Source: Hoplostethus atlanticus (Eukaryota; Chordata; Actinopteri; Trachichthyiformes; Trachichthyidae). Taken from it: DNA of 64,000 nt. The notes beneath the pieces are model-generated. The model saw nothing but the letters and a program-made list of their open reading frames with translations, had not been told where the DNA came from and did no database searches. Below are positions 11,500 to 23,354 of the stretch, piece after piece (the first letter of the stretch is position 1; each line of letters begins with the position of its first letter). A program made the position numbers and the translations under genes. The stretch spans positions 722,001 through 786,000 of the forward strand of contig JAXDDX010000141.1 in the NCBI GenBank assembly GCA_034670405.1. The letters run 5' to 3'.

Positions 11500-13850
11500 T
11501 CACTATGCCCACCGATGGCTGAAGAGAACCCACTGAGCAACCAATACAGCAAAGTGAAAATATTCTGTTCATTACGTGCAAATGAACAGAATTTTATTGT
11601 CGATAACGCAACCGAGTTAGTTTATGTTAAACAAAAGACATTTCAGCATTCAACATTATTTCATTCTCCCAAACATCCTCCATTTCCAAGCAATTCAGTT
11701 GAACAAATTCCACTGTTTAACCAGAACAGCCAGTATGCAGATAGGAGCCCGTTTCCTATTTCTGTACGATAAAGAGCAGCAGCAGAGTTTGGAGTGCAAT
11801 AGCTAAGAGCAAAGCTATTGTTAGAATGCATATGGCCAGGTTCCTGCACTTAAGAAAAGTGCCATACATAGCTCTTATTTGAAATGGTTATGCTGCTCTG
11901 GCCACCATATTGCTCTGGAGCCAAAAAGTGCTAGCAACAAATTTTAAACAACGCGCTCTCTAGCAAAACTCTTGTGTTGTGAACATGATTAGCAACTACT
12001 TCAACACGATTTGGTCCAGTTTCCAATTGTTGAAATAATTGGAGATTGTTTTTTTTGTCATGGCAACGCAACCATATAGAATCTCAAGCTAACGTGGAGC
12101 TAACGTGGCTACCGCTACGCCCGAGCTCTTCCAGGTACGTGGCTCTGGCTACGAGTCCTGCTGCGTCACAGCTATAATCCTCTCTTTCACAGACTCTCTC
12201 TCTCACTCACACACACTCTCATTATGGAACACACTTAGCGCAACAACTCACAGTAAAAGTTAAGCAAACGCTCCAACAACTTTTTTTTTTTACGGTGTCT
12301 ATTCCCTCAGAGGGTACCATGGGGTACAGATTCCACGTCAGATGTATGAGCTCTTTCAATCGAGCCTGTCCAAGAGGCGAATGTTCAAATGCAATAGAAT
12401 TGAACAATAGGTCACTTATAATGATGTATTGACTGACTGTCTCTGACCGACCGATTGATGGTTTAGCCGATTGATTGCTTTCATTATCTTTCATTTGTTC
12501 TTTCTTTCTTTTGTTTCATTATTGGATTGTTTTCCACAGGAGGCTATTTAGCGATGCAGCGCGCTGTCAGCATTTCTACTGACATTTCTGTGCAAGGAGG
12601 TCACTGTTGTCACACGGACCAAAACCACAGATAACCCACTGATGCATGATTCCTGCAAGATTTGCAAAAATGCATTGACAAGATGAAGAGTAATCATTGC
12701 CCTAACGTACGTATTGTTAAATAGAAACACACATATAACCAAACTCTCTCTGTTTCTTGCCCTCTCTCTCTCTCTCTCTCTCACCTTACACACACGCACA
12801 CACACACACACACACTCTATATACTCCAAGTCCGCAGCCAAGGCGGAGAGTACTTGTGCAGAGTAAGCCAGCGTCTAATGCAGTGCAGAGTTGATTTAAG
12901 AATTCATAGCGCAGACGCGGGGCACAGCAGCTATGCAGAACGAGGCAGCGCCGGTGTCCTCTGCATCCCAATGAGGATGCTCCGCTTCCAGAATCACAAC
13001 TCTTACCTGCCTTGACACCTCTGTTGCCCGGGACAACATGCGGTGTAAAAAAAAAAAAATCAACCACTTTCTTGCACTTTTCCTCTGAAATCTCCAGCTA
13101 ACAAAGTACAGCAATGAGGGCTAATAGAGGGGTTAAATAGTAGCTATTTACTAGGTAACGAGGTAAAGTTACGGAAGAATACCCAGAGGCTTTAGAGGAC
13201 AAAAGTGTCATGAAAAAAAAATGTTGGTCATGATTAATGGGCAAAATTCACCCATCTTCATTGCCTCAAAGTGTGCCTGGGTTTAAAAGCACAGTGTAAG
13301 TGTATTAGGTTGCAGATACTCCTACTACGCCTTAGTATTGCAACTACTATTGCACGACCGTTACTACTGCCCTATTTCATCTGCAGCGGTCCTAACCTCT
13401 GTTGGTAGCCTCGATAATGTGATGTAGTATGCCTTTAGGGGACACTTTGTAAAGAGAGAAGTAGCCTGAGGAACCTTTTCTTTTCTTTTTTTAACAATAG
13501 CAGAAATGTGGAGCAACAAACCACAAACAGGTTTTCCTCAGTCCTGCTCACGGCAGGTTATAACAGGCTGGCATTTTCAAGGACCGGGGGGCCCGCAGGG
13601 TGTAATTTTCAGCATGCAGTCAAGTTGTGCCCTGCCCTTAAAGCTTTTTCACAAGGTGGTTGCAGAGAGAGAGAGAGAGAGAGAGTAGCTTAATGCCTGA
13701 AGTCGATAGTTTTGCGCAGGATGGAATATCCCATTCCACCATGCCCATAACTACTAGCCCAGTGCTGCTACTACTGCTGCTGCTGCTGCTGCACAGCCCT
13801 TTAAATCCTTTACACTGCAGTGCCGTTAAATCAACCTCCAGCCCGGCAGA
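11500..13850. other. complexin intron, no gene seen
   Basis: Contains a GCTAACGTGG-rich patch (12090-12120), (CT)n and (CA)n at 12760-12815, a (GA)n at 13664-13685 and (CTG)n at 13767-13790. No exon or recognisable transposon was found. Confidence 0.5.
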
Positions 13851-13858
13851 CTACTTAC

Positions 13859-13889
13859 CTCCCAGTGCAGCTTTCATTACAAAATTCAT
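13859..13889 (-). CDS. cplx: complexin, first coding exon
   Basis: Reading the minus strand from the ATG at 13889-13887 gives MNFVMKAALG plus one base, followed at once by a strong donor (G|GTAAGTAG) at 13859/13858. Joined in phase 1 to the exon at 2606 it gives [20 protein letters not shown]. This aligns without gaps to the mammalian complexin N-terminus [20 protein letters not shown]. This segment is the amphipathic N-terminal region that stimulates fusion. The intron is about 11.2 kb. Differences from the usual sequence are Q7 to A and GATKDM to GGPPDV. A possible acceptor (CACAG) ends at 13902, leaving 12 nt of 5' UTR, but its upstream tract is purine-rich, so the true 5' limit of the exon is uncertain. 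The exon is too short to be found by length alone; it is identified by similarity and phase. Confidence 0.88.
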
Positions 13890-14635
13890 GATGAAGCAGT
13901 TCTGTGTTCCCTTCCTTCGTCGTTCACGTTACCAGGGGCAGACCTATGGCGAGGGGAGAGAGCACACAGGCTATAACGGCACAATAAACACTGTACAGAC
14001 ACACGCTTTACCCTCTGGCTTTTTTCCTGCCACAATTGCAAGAGTTTGATGGGACAGGGGTCGATGATGCGGGGCTAGGATACAGCAACAGCGACATAGT
14101 GGTAAATAAAAAGGTGGGGAAACAATGACCTCCAGGCGGTGATCAGCATGAGGCAACATTAGCAAACCACCATTATAAACTAATACTAATTCTAGAAAAG
14201 TGGGAATTAAACATTTCTAGACTGTGGGTTAACTCTGTTTTGCGAAAAAAAAGGTAGGCAAACTGGGTTGGGGTGGGTTTACCCCTCCACTACATCCCCG
14301 TATACTGAGTTTTGTTGAGGCACCTGCGTCCTCAATTTAAAACCTCAATTCATCTTGTGTGGATTTATGCTGACGCCGCCCGGCCGGCTATGATGTATCC
14401 TCTCGGAAATAACTCCCAGAATAAAAGGATGGCGGAAAAGGTCATGAGCTAGTACAGGCATGTTTTGCGTCAGTAGGGGGCTTACAAGAGAACATCAAGT
14501 CCTGTAAGAGCATTGCCTGGTCTATAGCAGGCAGGGGACTATTTTTAAAAGATGCCCAAAGGTGGTACACGTGTAATAAAAACAACACTTTACTATTCCT
14601 ATAGGGACTTACAGTGTCTGAGTTAGTAAAATAAT

Positions 14636-14865
14636 ATAATAATAATCATCATCTTTATTTACAAGGTGATTCACAACCAAGAAAAATGAAAGTCACCAAT
14701 GACAATGATCAATATGAAGAACAATGAGGTACAAAACAGTAAAAGCCAAACAGATTAAAAACAAAAAAAAGAAAGGAATAAATAAGGATAAAATAAGTAA
14801 AAGCCAAATATCACAGAAAGGCCTTACGGTAAAAGTAAGTTTTAAGAAGTGATTTAAAATAATAT
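14636..14865 (-). mobile_element. LINE 3' end fragment
   Basis: The reverse complement of 14823-14862 reads FKSLLKTYFYRKAF, the standard C-terminus of fish L2-like LINE reverse transcriptase. About 180 bases of A/T-rich 3' UTR follow, and the fragment ends in (ATT)n at 14636-14650. It is heavily 5'-truncated. It sits upstream of the complexin ATG exon. Confidence 0.7.
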
Positions 14866-15772
14866 ATATATAGTATAGTATATATAGATCCTTTATGGTA
14901 TTTTCATCTTGTATGGTATCACTACTACATTCCTATGATACTACAGGGACTTACAGGGTGTCTGTGGTTTATAGTGACCTTACTGTATGTTGTTTTTTTT
15001 ACTATGGTATTGCTATAATATTCCTATAATATTCTTACTGGAACTTCTAGTGTGTTTGCGGCTCTCAATAGTGAGTTTATAGTGACCTTATAGTACTTTA
15101 TGGTATTTTCTATATTCCTATAATAATTCCTCTGTGGTGGTCGGTCGTGAGTTTACAGTGACCTTGACGTAGTTTATGTGGGGTTTTTTTTAATATCTCC
15201 CATGACATCACTATATTCCTACAGGGACTTCTCAAATGTAGTATAGGGTTATTATAACATCCCACGGCTATGCAGGAAAGTGTAGCCTACAACCTGAGAA
15301 ATCTTATTATAATCCATAACGTTATTAATCCGTAAAGTAATGTCAATCTCCGGGGCGTCCAAAGTTGATCTGCACCAGCCGATCGCCGTTTGAAATCACC
15401 CCCCACCCACCGCACCCCCCCACCCCATCCCCCGTATCTTCCTCCTCCTCATCACCATCATCATCATCTGCAGCAGCAGCGGCATCATACCTCCAGCATG
15501 ATTTTTTTTTTATACCTCAAATGAACCCCGAGCCCCTATAGTTCACCGTCACACCGCTATATGGAAACGCATGCAGGTTGAAGGATGCGGGATTTCTCTC
15601 ACGCACGCGGCTCCCATAACGTATACAGTGTGTCGTTAAAGTGACATCTCCCCAGCCCGTCCCGTACTGTAACACCACGCACACACACACACACACACAC
15701 ACGCGCGCGCGCCAATAACAGCAACACTCCTCGTTGTCTTTGGCTGTGGTGTTTTCTCGGGCATCATCTACC

Positions 15773-16050
15773 TTGTCTTGATCCTGCTTCCAAGTGTTTC
15801 CGCCTCCAAAAAACAGAAAGCCTCGTCGTTATGTTGCAACAACCCCCTCCTCTTCTCCTCTCGCGGAAGACACAAAAAATACCAAGTTGTGTCTTTCTGA
15901 ACGGAGGGATTCTCTCACGATGCGGCTCTCGGGTTGTAGGCACGCCGGTTGTGTCCGAGGCAGGCTGCAGCGGCGGAGGAGGAGAGGCTGTGTCCTGCAG
16001 GAGAGGAGGAGAGGATGCAGGGAGGGGAGGGGGGGGGGGAGAGTAGAGAG
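15773..16050 (-). promoter_or_regulatory. possible complexin promoter / 5' UTR exon
   Basis: This is the most GC- and CpG-rich stretch upstream of the complexin ATG. On the minus strand it runs from a CT-rich tract (16040-16150) through a GC-rich stretch to CAAGACAAG|GTAGAT, a plausible donor at 15772/15771. Complexin genes usually carry a non-coding first exon upstream of the ATG exon, and the position and strand fit. No TATA box is evident. This is inference from composition and position; there is no transcript evidence. Confidence 0.33.
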
Positions 16051-16109
16051 AGAGAGGTATAGGGCGATAGGGGGGGGTAGAGAGAGAGGGAGAGGGGGGT
16101 AGAGAGAGG

Positions 16110-16149
<40 letters not shown>

Positions 16150-16284
16150 TAGAGAAAGAGAGAACTGCAGTTGGCTGCCGCCTTCTTCCTATGATGGTGC
16201 TGATGATAGCAATCACATGTGTGTTCTCTCTCTCTGCCTCTCTCTCCATCTCTTCCTCTTATTTCTCTCACACTGTTTCTGTCC

Positions 16285-16400
16285 AATTCAATTCAGTTCA
16301 AATACTTTATTGATATGACAGGGAGCTTATTTTGCCCAAGCTATATCAATTCAATTCAACTCAACAAGCTTTATTTGCATGAATGTTTAAAACAATGTAG
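16285..16400 (-). mobile_element. LINE/SINE 3' tail fragments
   Basis: Two nearby segments, TTCAATTCAGTTCAAATACT (16286-16305) and ATCAATTCAATTCAACTCAA followed by AGCTTTATTTGCATGAATG (16346-16386), look like reverse-complemented retroposon 3' ends with AATTC-type tail repeats. No coding remnant is visible. A similar AATTC start occurs at 58993-59010. Confidence 0.38.
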
Positions 16401-16499
16401 TCGAAGCAATGGGATGTATGACACAATCAATGTAAATCAAAGAAGTAAATCAATCAACATTGAAACAAACCCTTAGATAGATCCAAAATCCTTGCATCC

Positions 16500-16511
16500 A
16501 GTGTGTGTGTA

Positions 16512-16552
<41 letters not shown>

Positions 16553-16582
16553 CTGTGTGTCTGTGTGTGTGTGTGTGTGTGT
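16500..16582 (+). repeat. (GT)n microsatellite, interrupted
   Basis: About 83 bases of GT units with T and CT interruptions (GTGTTTGTG, GTCTGTGTG). Confidence 0.92.
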
Positions 16583-16599
16583 GATGGTCAGTACCTGCA

Positions 16600-18010
16600 C
16601 ACCCTCCAATACACAATATCAATTCCAGTAATATTACATAACGTATGACTTGTAGTAGTTCATATAAAATAATAAAGCAATAACTAATCACCGTTACCTG
16701 CAAGAATATTATAAACATTCAATAACAATTCAATAACAATTCAAGTCTCTCTCCCACGGTCATGGGCTGGTTTCTCAAAATAGTAATCTATCAGTCACCA
16801 CTCAATGAAAAAGTAATATACTGAGTAGGGTAACAAATGACATCTACCAGGGAGTAATAAGTAAAGTGATATTATTACTTTTGAAACAGGTAACAAGGAA
16901 AGGGGAGTTACTCAAAGTCTTTTGAGTACCGATCCCAACACTGTCCACAATGCACTGTTAGTTGAAATATACGCAAAAAAGAGGATGACAGAAAAAACAA
17001 AAAAAAGAAAACCTTTAGATATTCCCACCAATCGAGAACCGAAGCACAAATTAGCCAAGACCGCCCACTGGTTTACGCGCGGCTAGGTGGCTAGTGTGAT
17101 TTCCCATAGGGGGGGGGGATACATCTTATAGCAACAAAACACAGCCATAAATTGTGTTGAAAATCACCCACACCCACAGTTACATAAGCAATGAACTACA
17201 TTTCCCATGAAACGGCCTCTCTTCACCATAAGGAGCGTACCAAAATGATGGTGCCCTTTTTTCTGGTGGGTGACAGTACTAGCTAGACCATAGCGATTGC
17301 TAGCACTGACTAGACCTCTTAGCTTCCCCTGATATTGACTAAACTCTTCAACATGGCCTGATTTGTAGTGATTTTCACCACGGTTAATGCTGCTGTTGTT
17401 AAATGTTAATATAATAATTCGGAATTCATACTTCGGTTATAGCGGAAGAATTGACAAGAAACAAAATGAGGCAAAAACAATTTCCAGAGGATAAAAGCTG
17501 ACATGCTGCTTGTGTCTTTACCTGTGACACCACACAGGCTGTTCAAGCTGCCATTCTCCATCTTTATTCTGTTCCACTGTTTGGTTGTGACAGTTTTTAC
17601 ATTTTTTTTATTTTCATAGATAACCACGTCAATGCATAAATGATATTTACTAATAACTCAAGCTTCCTTAAATCATGTGTTTTGTATCCTGGAGAATAAA
17701 ATGAATCAACCGATGCATTAAAAAATGTTGCAATATCTGAATGGCTAAATGTTTGTGCACCATTGTAGTCCAATTCAACAGAGACCAAGCATAAAAAAGT
17801 AGTGACAAGGCTGGAAAGTGGCTATCAGAGACAATATAAGTCAAGTATTTAAGATACTTTAAGAGCTTTTATATTTCACCAAAAGCTGACAGGTTGGGCT
17901 TAGTGTCTCAAGTTTCCTTCAGAATGTTTTCTTGGCAGGGTGAAAAACACATGACTCCACAGCTCTCCATTGAAATCAATGTAAATTAATTTGTTTTCAA
18001 GGGGTCGGCA
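16600..18010. other. intergenic sequence, no gene seen
   Basis: Interspersed-repeat-like A/T-rich DNA. A patch at 17190-17230 (CTACATTTCCCATGAAAC) resembles MITE family A. No coding signal. Confidence 0.5.
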
Positions 18011-18019
18011 GCTCGTCAG

Positions 18020-21017
18020 TCATTACATTTTATATTACATTACAGTCATTTAGCAGACGCTTTTATCCAAAGCAACTTACAATAAGTGCATTCAACATAG
18101 GTAGGCAAGAAAACTACTAGTCACCAGAAATCATTTCCTTCCTAAACAAGCAACTAAGAGCATAACTAGTGTTAAGGTAAGAGTACAATAAGTTAGCTAC
18201 CTACTTTTTCTTAAATAAATGAGACAAATAAGAAAATCAAATAAACAAGAGCTAAGACAAATAAGTGTATCAAATAAACAAGAGCCAATAAACAAGAGCT
18301 CAGACAAATAATTGATGACAAATAGGCAAGGCTAAGAGGAAGGGTCAGGGTAGTGTTTCCTGAAGAGGTGGGTTTTCAGCCTGCGGCAAAAGATGGGCAG
18401 CGACTCAACTGTCCTGACATCAGTGGGGAGTTCATTCCACCACTGCGGGGCCAGAACAGAGAAAAGCCGTGACTGTGTAGATCGGCCGCAGGGGCCTCTG
18501 AGTGACGGGGCAACCAGTCGCCTCGAGGCAGCAGAGCGAAGTGGTCGGGCGGGGGTGTAAGGCTTGACCATAGCCTGGAGGTAAGAAGGAGTTGTTCCTT
18601 TCACTGCCCTATAGGCTAGCACCAGGGTCTTGAACTGGATGTGAGCTGCTACAGGGAGCCACTGTAGAGAACGGAGAAGGGTAGTTGTATGGGAGAACTT
18701 GGGGCGGTTGAACACCAGATGAGCTGCAGCTTTCTGAACAAGCTCCAGAGGTCTGATGGCAGACGCGGGGGCACCAGCAAGGAGGGAGTTGCAGTAGTCC
18801 AGGTGGGAGATGACAAGAGCCTGGATGAGCACCTGCGCTGCCTTGTCAGTGAGGAAGGGGCGAATCCTCCGGATGTTGTAGAGGAGGAATCTGCAGGAGC
18901 GTGTCACTGATGCGATGTTTGCCGAGAACGACAGTTGGTCGTCCAGGGTCACGCCCAGATTCCTCGCAGTCCGAGTTGACGTCACCACAGCATTATCAAT
19001 GGTGATGGCCAGGTCTCGGTGCGGACAGCCCTTCCCCGGGAGGAACACCAGCTCAGTCTTGTCCAGGTTGAGCTTCAGGTGGTGCATCGACATCCACTCC
19101 GAGATGTCTGCCAGGCATGCAGCAATGCGTGCCTCCACTTGTGTGTCAGTGGGGGGAAATGACAGGATCAGCTGGGTGTCATCTGCATAGCAGTGGTAGG
19201 AAAAGTCATGGGAGTGGATAACAGAACCAAGAGATGTTGTGTAGAGGGAAAAAAGAAGAGGACCCAGAACCGAGCCTTGCGGAACCCCAGTAGTGAGCCT
19301 GCGTGGTTCTGACACAGACCCTCTCAGTGTCACCTGGTAGGAGCGATCCGTCAGGTAGGATGCAAACATGGAGAGTGCAGAGCCTGAGACACCCATCCCC
19401 TCAAGAGTGGAGAGGAGGATCTGGTGGTTCACCGTGTCAAACACTGCAGACAGGTCCAGGAGTATCAGGACAGAGGAGAGAGAGTTCGCTCTAGCAGCAT
19501 GGAGCAACTCCGTCACTGCCAGGAGGGCAGTCTCGGTCGAGTGACCCACTTTGAACCCAGACTGGTGGGGATCCAAGAAGTTGTTCTGGTGGAGGTACAA
19601 GGACAGTTGATTGAAGACAGCACGTTCAAGAGTTTTGATAGGAAGGGTAGAAGGGAAACTGGTCTGTAGTTCTTGACCTCAGAGGGGTCAAGTGTTGGTT
19701 TCTTCAGAAGGGGGGTGACTCTGGCAGTCTTGAAAGCAGAGGGAAAGCATCCAGACATCAGAGACGTGTTGATGACGTGGGTCAGGAAGGGAAGGAGTTC
19801 AGGTGCAGTAGACTGCAGCAGAGTGGATGGGACCGGGTCAAGGAAGCATGTGGTGGGGCGGCTAGATGTAACAAGGTGAAGGACCTCGTTTGGGGAGAGG
19901 GGAGAAAAATGGGATAGGGAGGGAGGTGGGGAGGGAAAAGGTGGAGAGGGTGGTAGAGAGGGATGGGTGGAAGGCAGACAGGTGTGGTTGGTGCGCAGGG
20001 CACCAGCCGGGGGGTGAGGGAAGGAGGATCGGATATTGTTAACCTTCTTGTCAAAGAAGTTGGCAAAGTCGTCAGGGCGGAGGGAGGAGGTGGGAAGAGG
20101 GGGTGGGGGTTGGAGGAGGGAAGAGAAAGTTTCAATGAGTTTTTTAGGGTTGGAAGCAGAAGTTTGAATTTTAGTGCAGAAGAAAGCAGCTTTAGCAGCA
20201 GATAGAGAGGAGGAAAAAGTGGAAAGGAGAGATTGGAAGGTAAGAAGGTCCTCCGGGAGGTTGCCATTTCTCCATTTACGCTCAGTCACTCTCAGGCTCC
20301 GTCTCTCAGTACGCACTGAGTCCGACAACCAAGGGGCAGGTGGAGTTTGGCGTGCAGGCCTGGAGGTGAGGGGACAGAGATTGTCCAGAGAAGAGGACAG
20401 AGTAGAGAGAAGAAGATCAGTGGCAGCATCAGGGGATAGAAGAGAAAAAGATTCAGGGGCAGGGAGAGCAGAGAGAACAGAAGAGGAAAGATCAGTGGGG
20501 GAGAGCGAGCGGAGATTGCGACGAAAAGAAACCATGTGGGTAGGGGGAGGATGTGAGGGGGGAGAGGAGAGAGAGAGAGTGTAGGACATGAAGTAGTGGT
20601 CAGAGAGATGAAGAGGAGTGACGGAGAGGTTGGACGGAAAGAGTAGAACAGTGTCTGGTGAAGATTAGGTCCAGTTGGTTGCCAGCCTTGTGGGTAGGAG
20701 GAGATGGGGAGAGGGCTAGTCGAAGGAGGCGAGGAACGAAAGAAGAGGGTCAAGCTTCTCAGTCTGGATGTTGAAGTCACCGAGAAGGATGAGTCCAGAG
20801 CCATTGTCAGGGAAGTGGGAGACTAGTGTGTCAAGCTCCTCCAGGAACTCACCAGAAGGGCCTGGTGGGCGATAAACAACCGCAATGGTGAGCTTGACTG
20901 GATGAGAAACAGTGACAGCATGAAATTCAAAGGAGGAAGGAGAGAATTGTGACAGAGAAAAAAGAGAGTATTTCCATTTGCTGGAAATTAGCAGGCCAGT
21001 ACCACCGCCTCGCCTCG
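18020..21017 (-). mobile_element. L2-like LINE, 5'-truncated, long reverse transcriptase frame
   Basis: Read on the minus strand, the element starts within an apurinic endonuclease domain (LILLGDFNI, about 20770-20800). It continues through a Pro/Ser-rich linker and NYRPVSLLPFLSK, and then an uninterrupted 422-residue reverse transcriptase segment (19600-18332). That segment holds STETALLAV, LLDLSAVFDTV, GVPQGSVLGPLLF and the catalytic YADD (in CYADDTQL). It ends with the C-terminal LKTHLFRKHY. The 3' end has the fish L2-type tail with ATTTAGCAGACGCTTTTATC and TTACATTACA repeats at 18025-18050. Frame breaks: one missing base in an A-run near 19636, plus at least two small indels in the endonuclease part (about 20590-20720). 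Otherwise it is well preserved, so probably a fairly recent insertion. The 5' break lies against a minisatellite. Confidence 0.92.
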
Positions 21018-21217
21018 TACTCTATATATCCCGAGGAAGAGATGTGTACTCTATATATCCAGAGGAAGAGGTGTGTGTATACTCTATATATCCAGAGGAA
21101 GAGGTGTGTGTGTACTCTATATATCCAGAGGAAGAGGTGTGTGTGTATACTCTATATATCCAGAGGAAGAGGTGTGTGTGTATACTCTATATATCCAGAG
21201 GAAGAGGTGTGTGTGCT
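21018..21217 (+). repeat. minisatellite, 6 units of 29-35 bp
   Basis: Six head-to-tail units, each starting TACTCTATATATCC and ending in GAGGAAGAGGTGTGTG with a variable TG run. Units start at 21018, 21047, 21080, 21113, 21148 and 21183. Unit length grows from 29 to 35 because of TG slippage. The array begins exactly where the L2-like LINE's similarity stops. Confidence 0.9.
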
Positions 21218-21397
21218 ATTTAATACACTTGGGTAAGCAAGGAAACAGAGTGCATGGTGGGTGACTTGGCACATTTCCTAGAAACAGATTGCTAGCAATG
21301 TCTGAAGTAACTGTTCAAATGCATTGATCTCTTTTGTTGTTTTGACTCTTTGATTTCTCTCTCTCTCTCTTTCACTCGACACACACCTTTCTCTCTT

Positions 21398-21398
<1 letters not shown>

Positions 21399-21447
<49 letters not shown>
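21399..21447 (+). repeat. (CA)n microsatellite
   Basis: About 24 CA units in the gap between the two divergent LINEs; a (CT)n run lies just before it (21356-21371). Confidence 0.95.
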
Positions 21448-21452
<5 letters not shown>

Positions 21453-21484
21453 CACATACTGAACAGAGACAAATGGACAAATAG

Positions 21485-22628
21485 AAAACATTACATTAAC
21501 AGACAAAAGAAGGACTCAAGAAGGACACAAGTCTCTTCATGCAATGAATTTGCATTTTTCTTTACTGATACAATTGAAAGCATCAGAAAAGCCTTCAATG
21601 CTTCTATAACAAGCAAAAATATTAGGTCACCACCACATTTGAAAAACAGAAATGTACAAAGGATGACACAGTTTAATGGCATTGGCCGCAATACTCTTGA
21701 GAAAACAGTGAGACAACTCAAGTCGTCCACCTGCTGCCTTGATGCTCTGCCTATAAGCTTTCTCAAAAATGTTTTTGACTGCCTGGCAACAGACATACTG
21801 CAAATAGTTAACAGCTCTCTCTTATCAGGAAACTTTCCAAAGTCCCTGAAAACTGCAGTCATTAAACCACTGCTAAAAAAGAGGAGCCTTGATGCATCTA
21901 TTATTAGCAACTATAGACCTATATTAAATCTACCTTTTATTAGTAGAATTATTGAGAATTATTGAGAAAGTTGTTCCAACAACTTAATAATTTCTTGGTC
22001 TCAACTATGACAACTTTCAGTCAGGATTCTGACCCCTACACAGCACTGAAACTGCTCCTTTTTTTTTTTAATGACATTCGTCTTAACACCGACTCAACGC
22101 AAAATTTCAATCCTTGTCCTATCGGATCTTAGTGCTGCATTTGATACTGTAGATCATACTATACTTCTTGACAGGTTAGCAAACTGGGTTGGACTTTCTG
22201 GCACGGTCTTAAATTGGTTCAAGTCATATCTTCAAGACAGGAACTATGAATCTATGAATCTGTGCTAACCAACATGACTTGTGGTGTCCCCCAAGGTTCA
22301 ATCCTGGGGCCTTGTCTATTCAATCTCTACATGCTCCCACTAGGCCAAACAATGCGAAATAACAGTATTGCCTACCACTGCTATGTGGACGACACCCAAA
22401 TCTGTATAGCCCTATCTCCAAATAACTATCGTCCCATAGACTTACTGTGCCAATGCATTAAGCAAGTCAATGACTGGATGTGCCAGAACTTCCTTCAGTT
22501 AAATAAAGACAAGACTAAGATAATTGTCTTTGGTGCCAAAGAAGAAAGGCTGAAAGTTAGAACATAACTTGACTCCCTGTCTTTAAAAACCAAAGACCAA
22601 GCCAGAAATCTTGGTGTTATTATTATTA

Positions 22629-22662
<34 letters not shown>

Positions 22663-23354
22663 CAGCCTACTATCATCTTAAAACTCATGTCAGGTCACTC
22701 AGGACTCATGTCACAACAAGACCTAGAAAAACTCATTCATGCCTTTATTACCATAGGTTAGACTACGGTAATGGTCTTCTCTAGGGTCTCCCTAAAAAGG
22801 CACTCAGACAGCTACAGCTCATTCAGAATGCTGCTGCTAGACTACTAACAAAGACAAAAAAGGTTGACCACATCACGCCAATTCTCAGATCCCTGCATTG
22901 GCTTCCAGTGTGTCAGAGAATTGACTTTAAAATATTGTTACTCGTCTACAAGTCACTAAATGGTCCAGGCCCAAAATACATCGCTGACATGTTCACCCAA
23001 TATGAACCCTCCAGACCCCTCAGGTCAACTGGGACAGGTCTGCTAACTGTCAAAACCAAACAGGGTGAATCAGCATTTAGCTACTATGCAACAAATAGGT
23101 GGAACAAACTTCCAGAAGAACTGAGACTTGCTCCCACAATAACTACTTTTAAGTCCAGACTAAAAACATTTCTGTTTACCACCGCCTTCTGCTGAACTCT
23201 AAACTTGCACTACGACTTTTATTCCTTCTGCACTGTGATTTAATTGTTTCCTTGTTTAAAATGTTTTTGAATGCCTCATGTAAAGCACTTTGAACTGCCT
23301 TGTGTATGAAAGGTGCTATACAAATAAACTTTGTAGGCCTTGCCTTGCCTTGCC
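21485..23354 (+). mobile_element. L2/Rex1-like LINE, 5'-truncated, decayed reverse transcriptase
   Basis: Recognisable blocks in order: NEFAFFFTDTIESIRKAFNA, AVIKPLLKKRSLD, NYRPILNLPFISRIIE, then [50 protein letters not shown] (YVDD instead of YADD), LQLNKDKTKIIVFGA, IQNAAARLLTK, HWLPVCQRIDFKILLLVYKS, and the C-terminal FKSRLKTFLFTTAFC. The 3' tail has AAGGTGCTATACAAATAAAC followed by (CCTTG)n at about 23338-23354. The frame is broken several times: near 21960, around 22040-22075, at the stop after NYESMNLC, and after LKVRT. A segment after the motif NLGV is replaced by a (TTA)n array (22617-22660). The element faces away from the L2-like LINE at 18020-21017. Confidence 0.9.
22617..22660 (+). 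repeat. (TTA)n array inside a LINE
   Basis: The array starts within the codons for GVII of the LINE's NLGVII motif (GGTGTTATTATTATT) and replaces the sequence that should follow. Confidence 0.85.

Noticed and set aside
13881-13900. Plus-strand KFMMKQF resembling the complexin N-terminus
   Set aside because: The resemblance on the plus strand is chance; the true complexin exon is the minus-strand frame at 13889-13859.
18689-20584. Plus-strand open frames across the L2-like LINE
   Set aside because: Antisense shadows of the minus-strand LINE reverse transcriptase and endonuclease.
21018-21217. CRISPR-like regular repeat
   Set aside because: Units are contiguous without spacers, and this is a vertebrate genome.
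20979-21264. Repetitive 60-95-residue frames reading LYIQRKRCVC or ISRGRGVCV
   Set aside because: Translations of the TACTCTATATATCC minisatellite in different frames.
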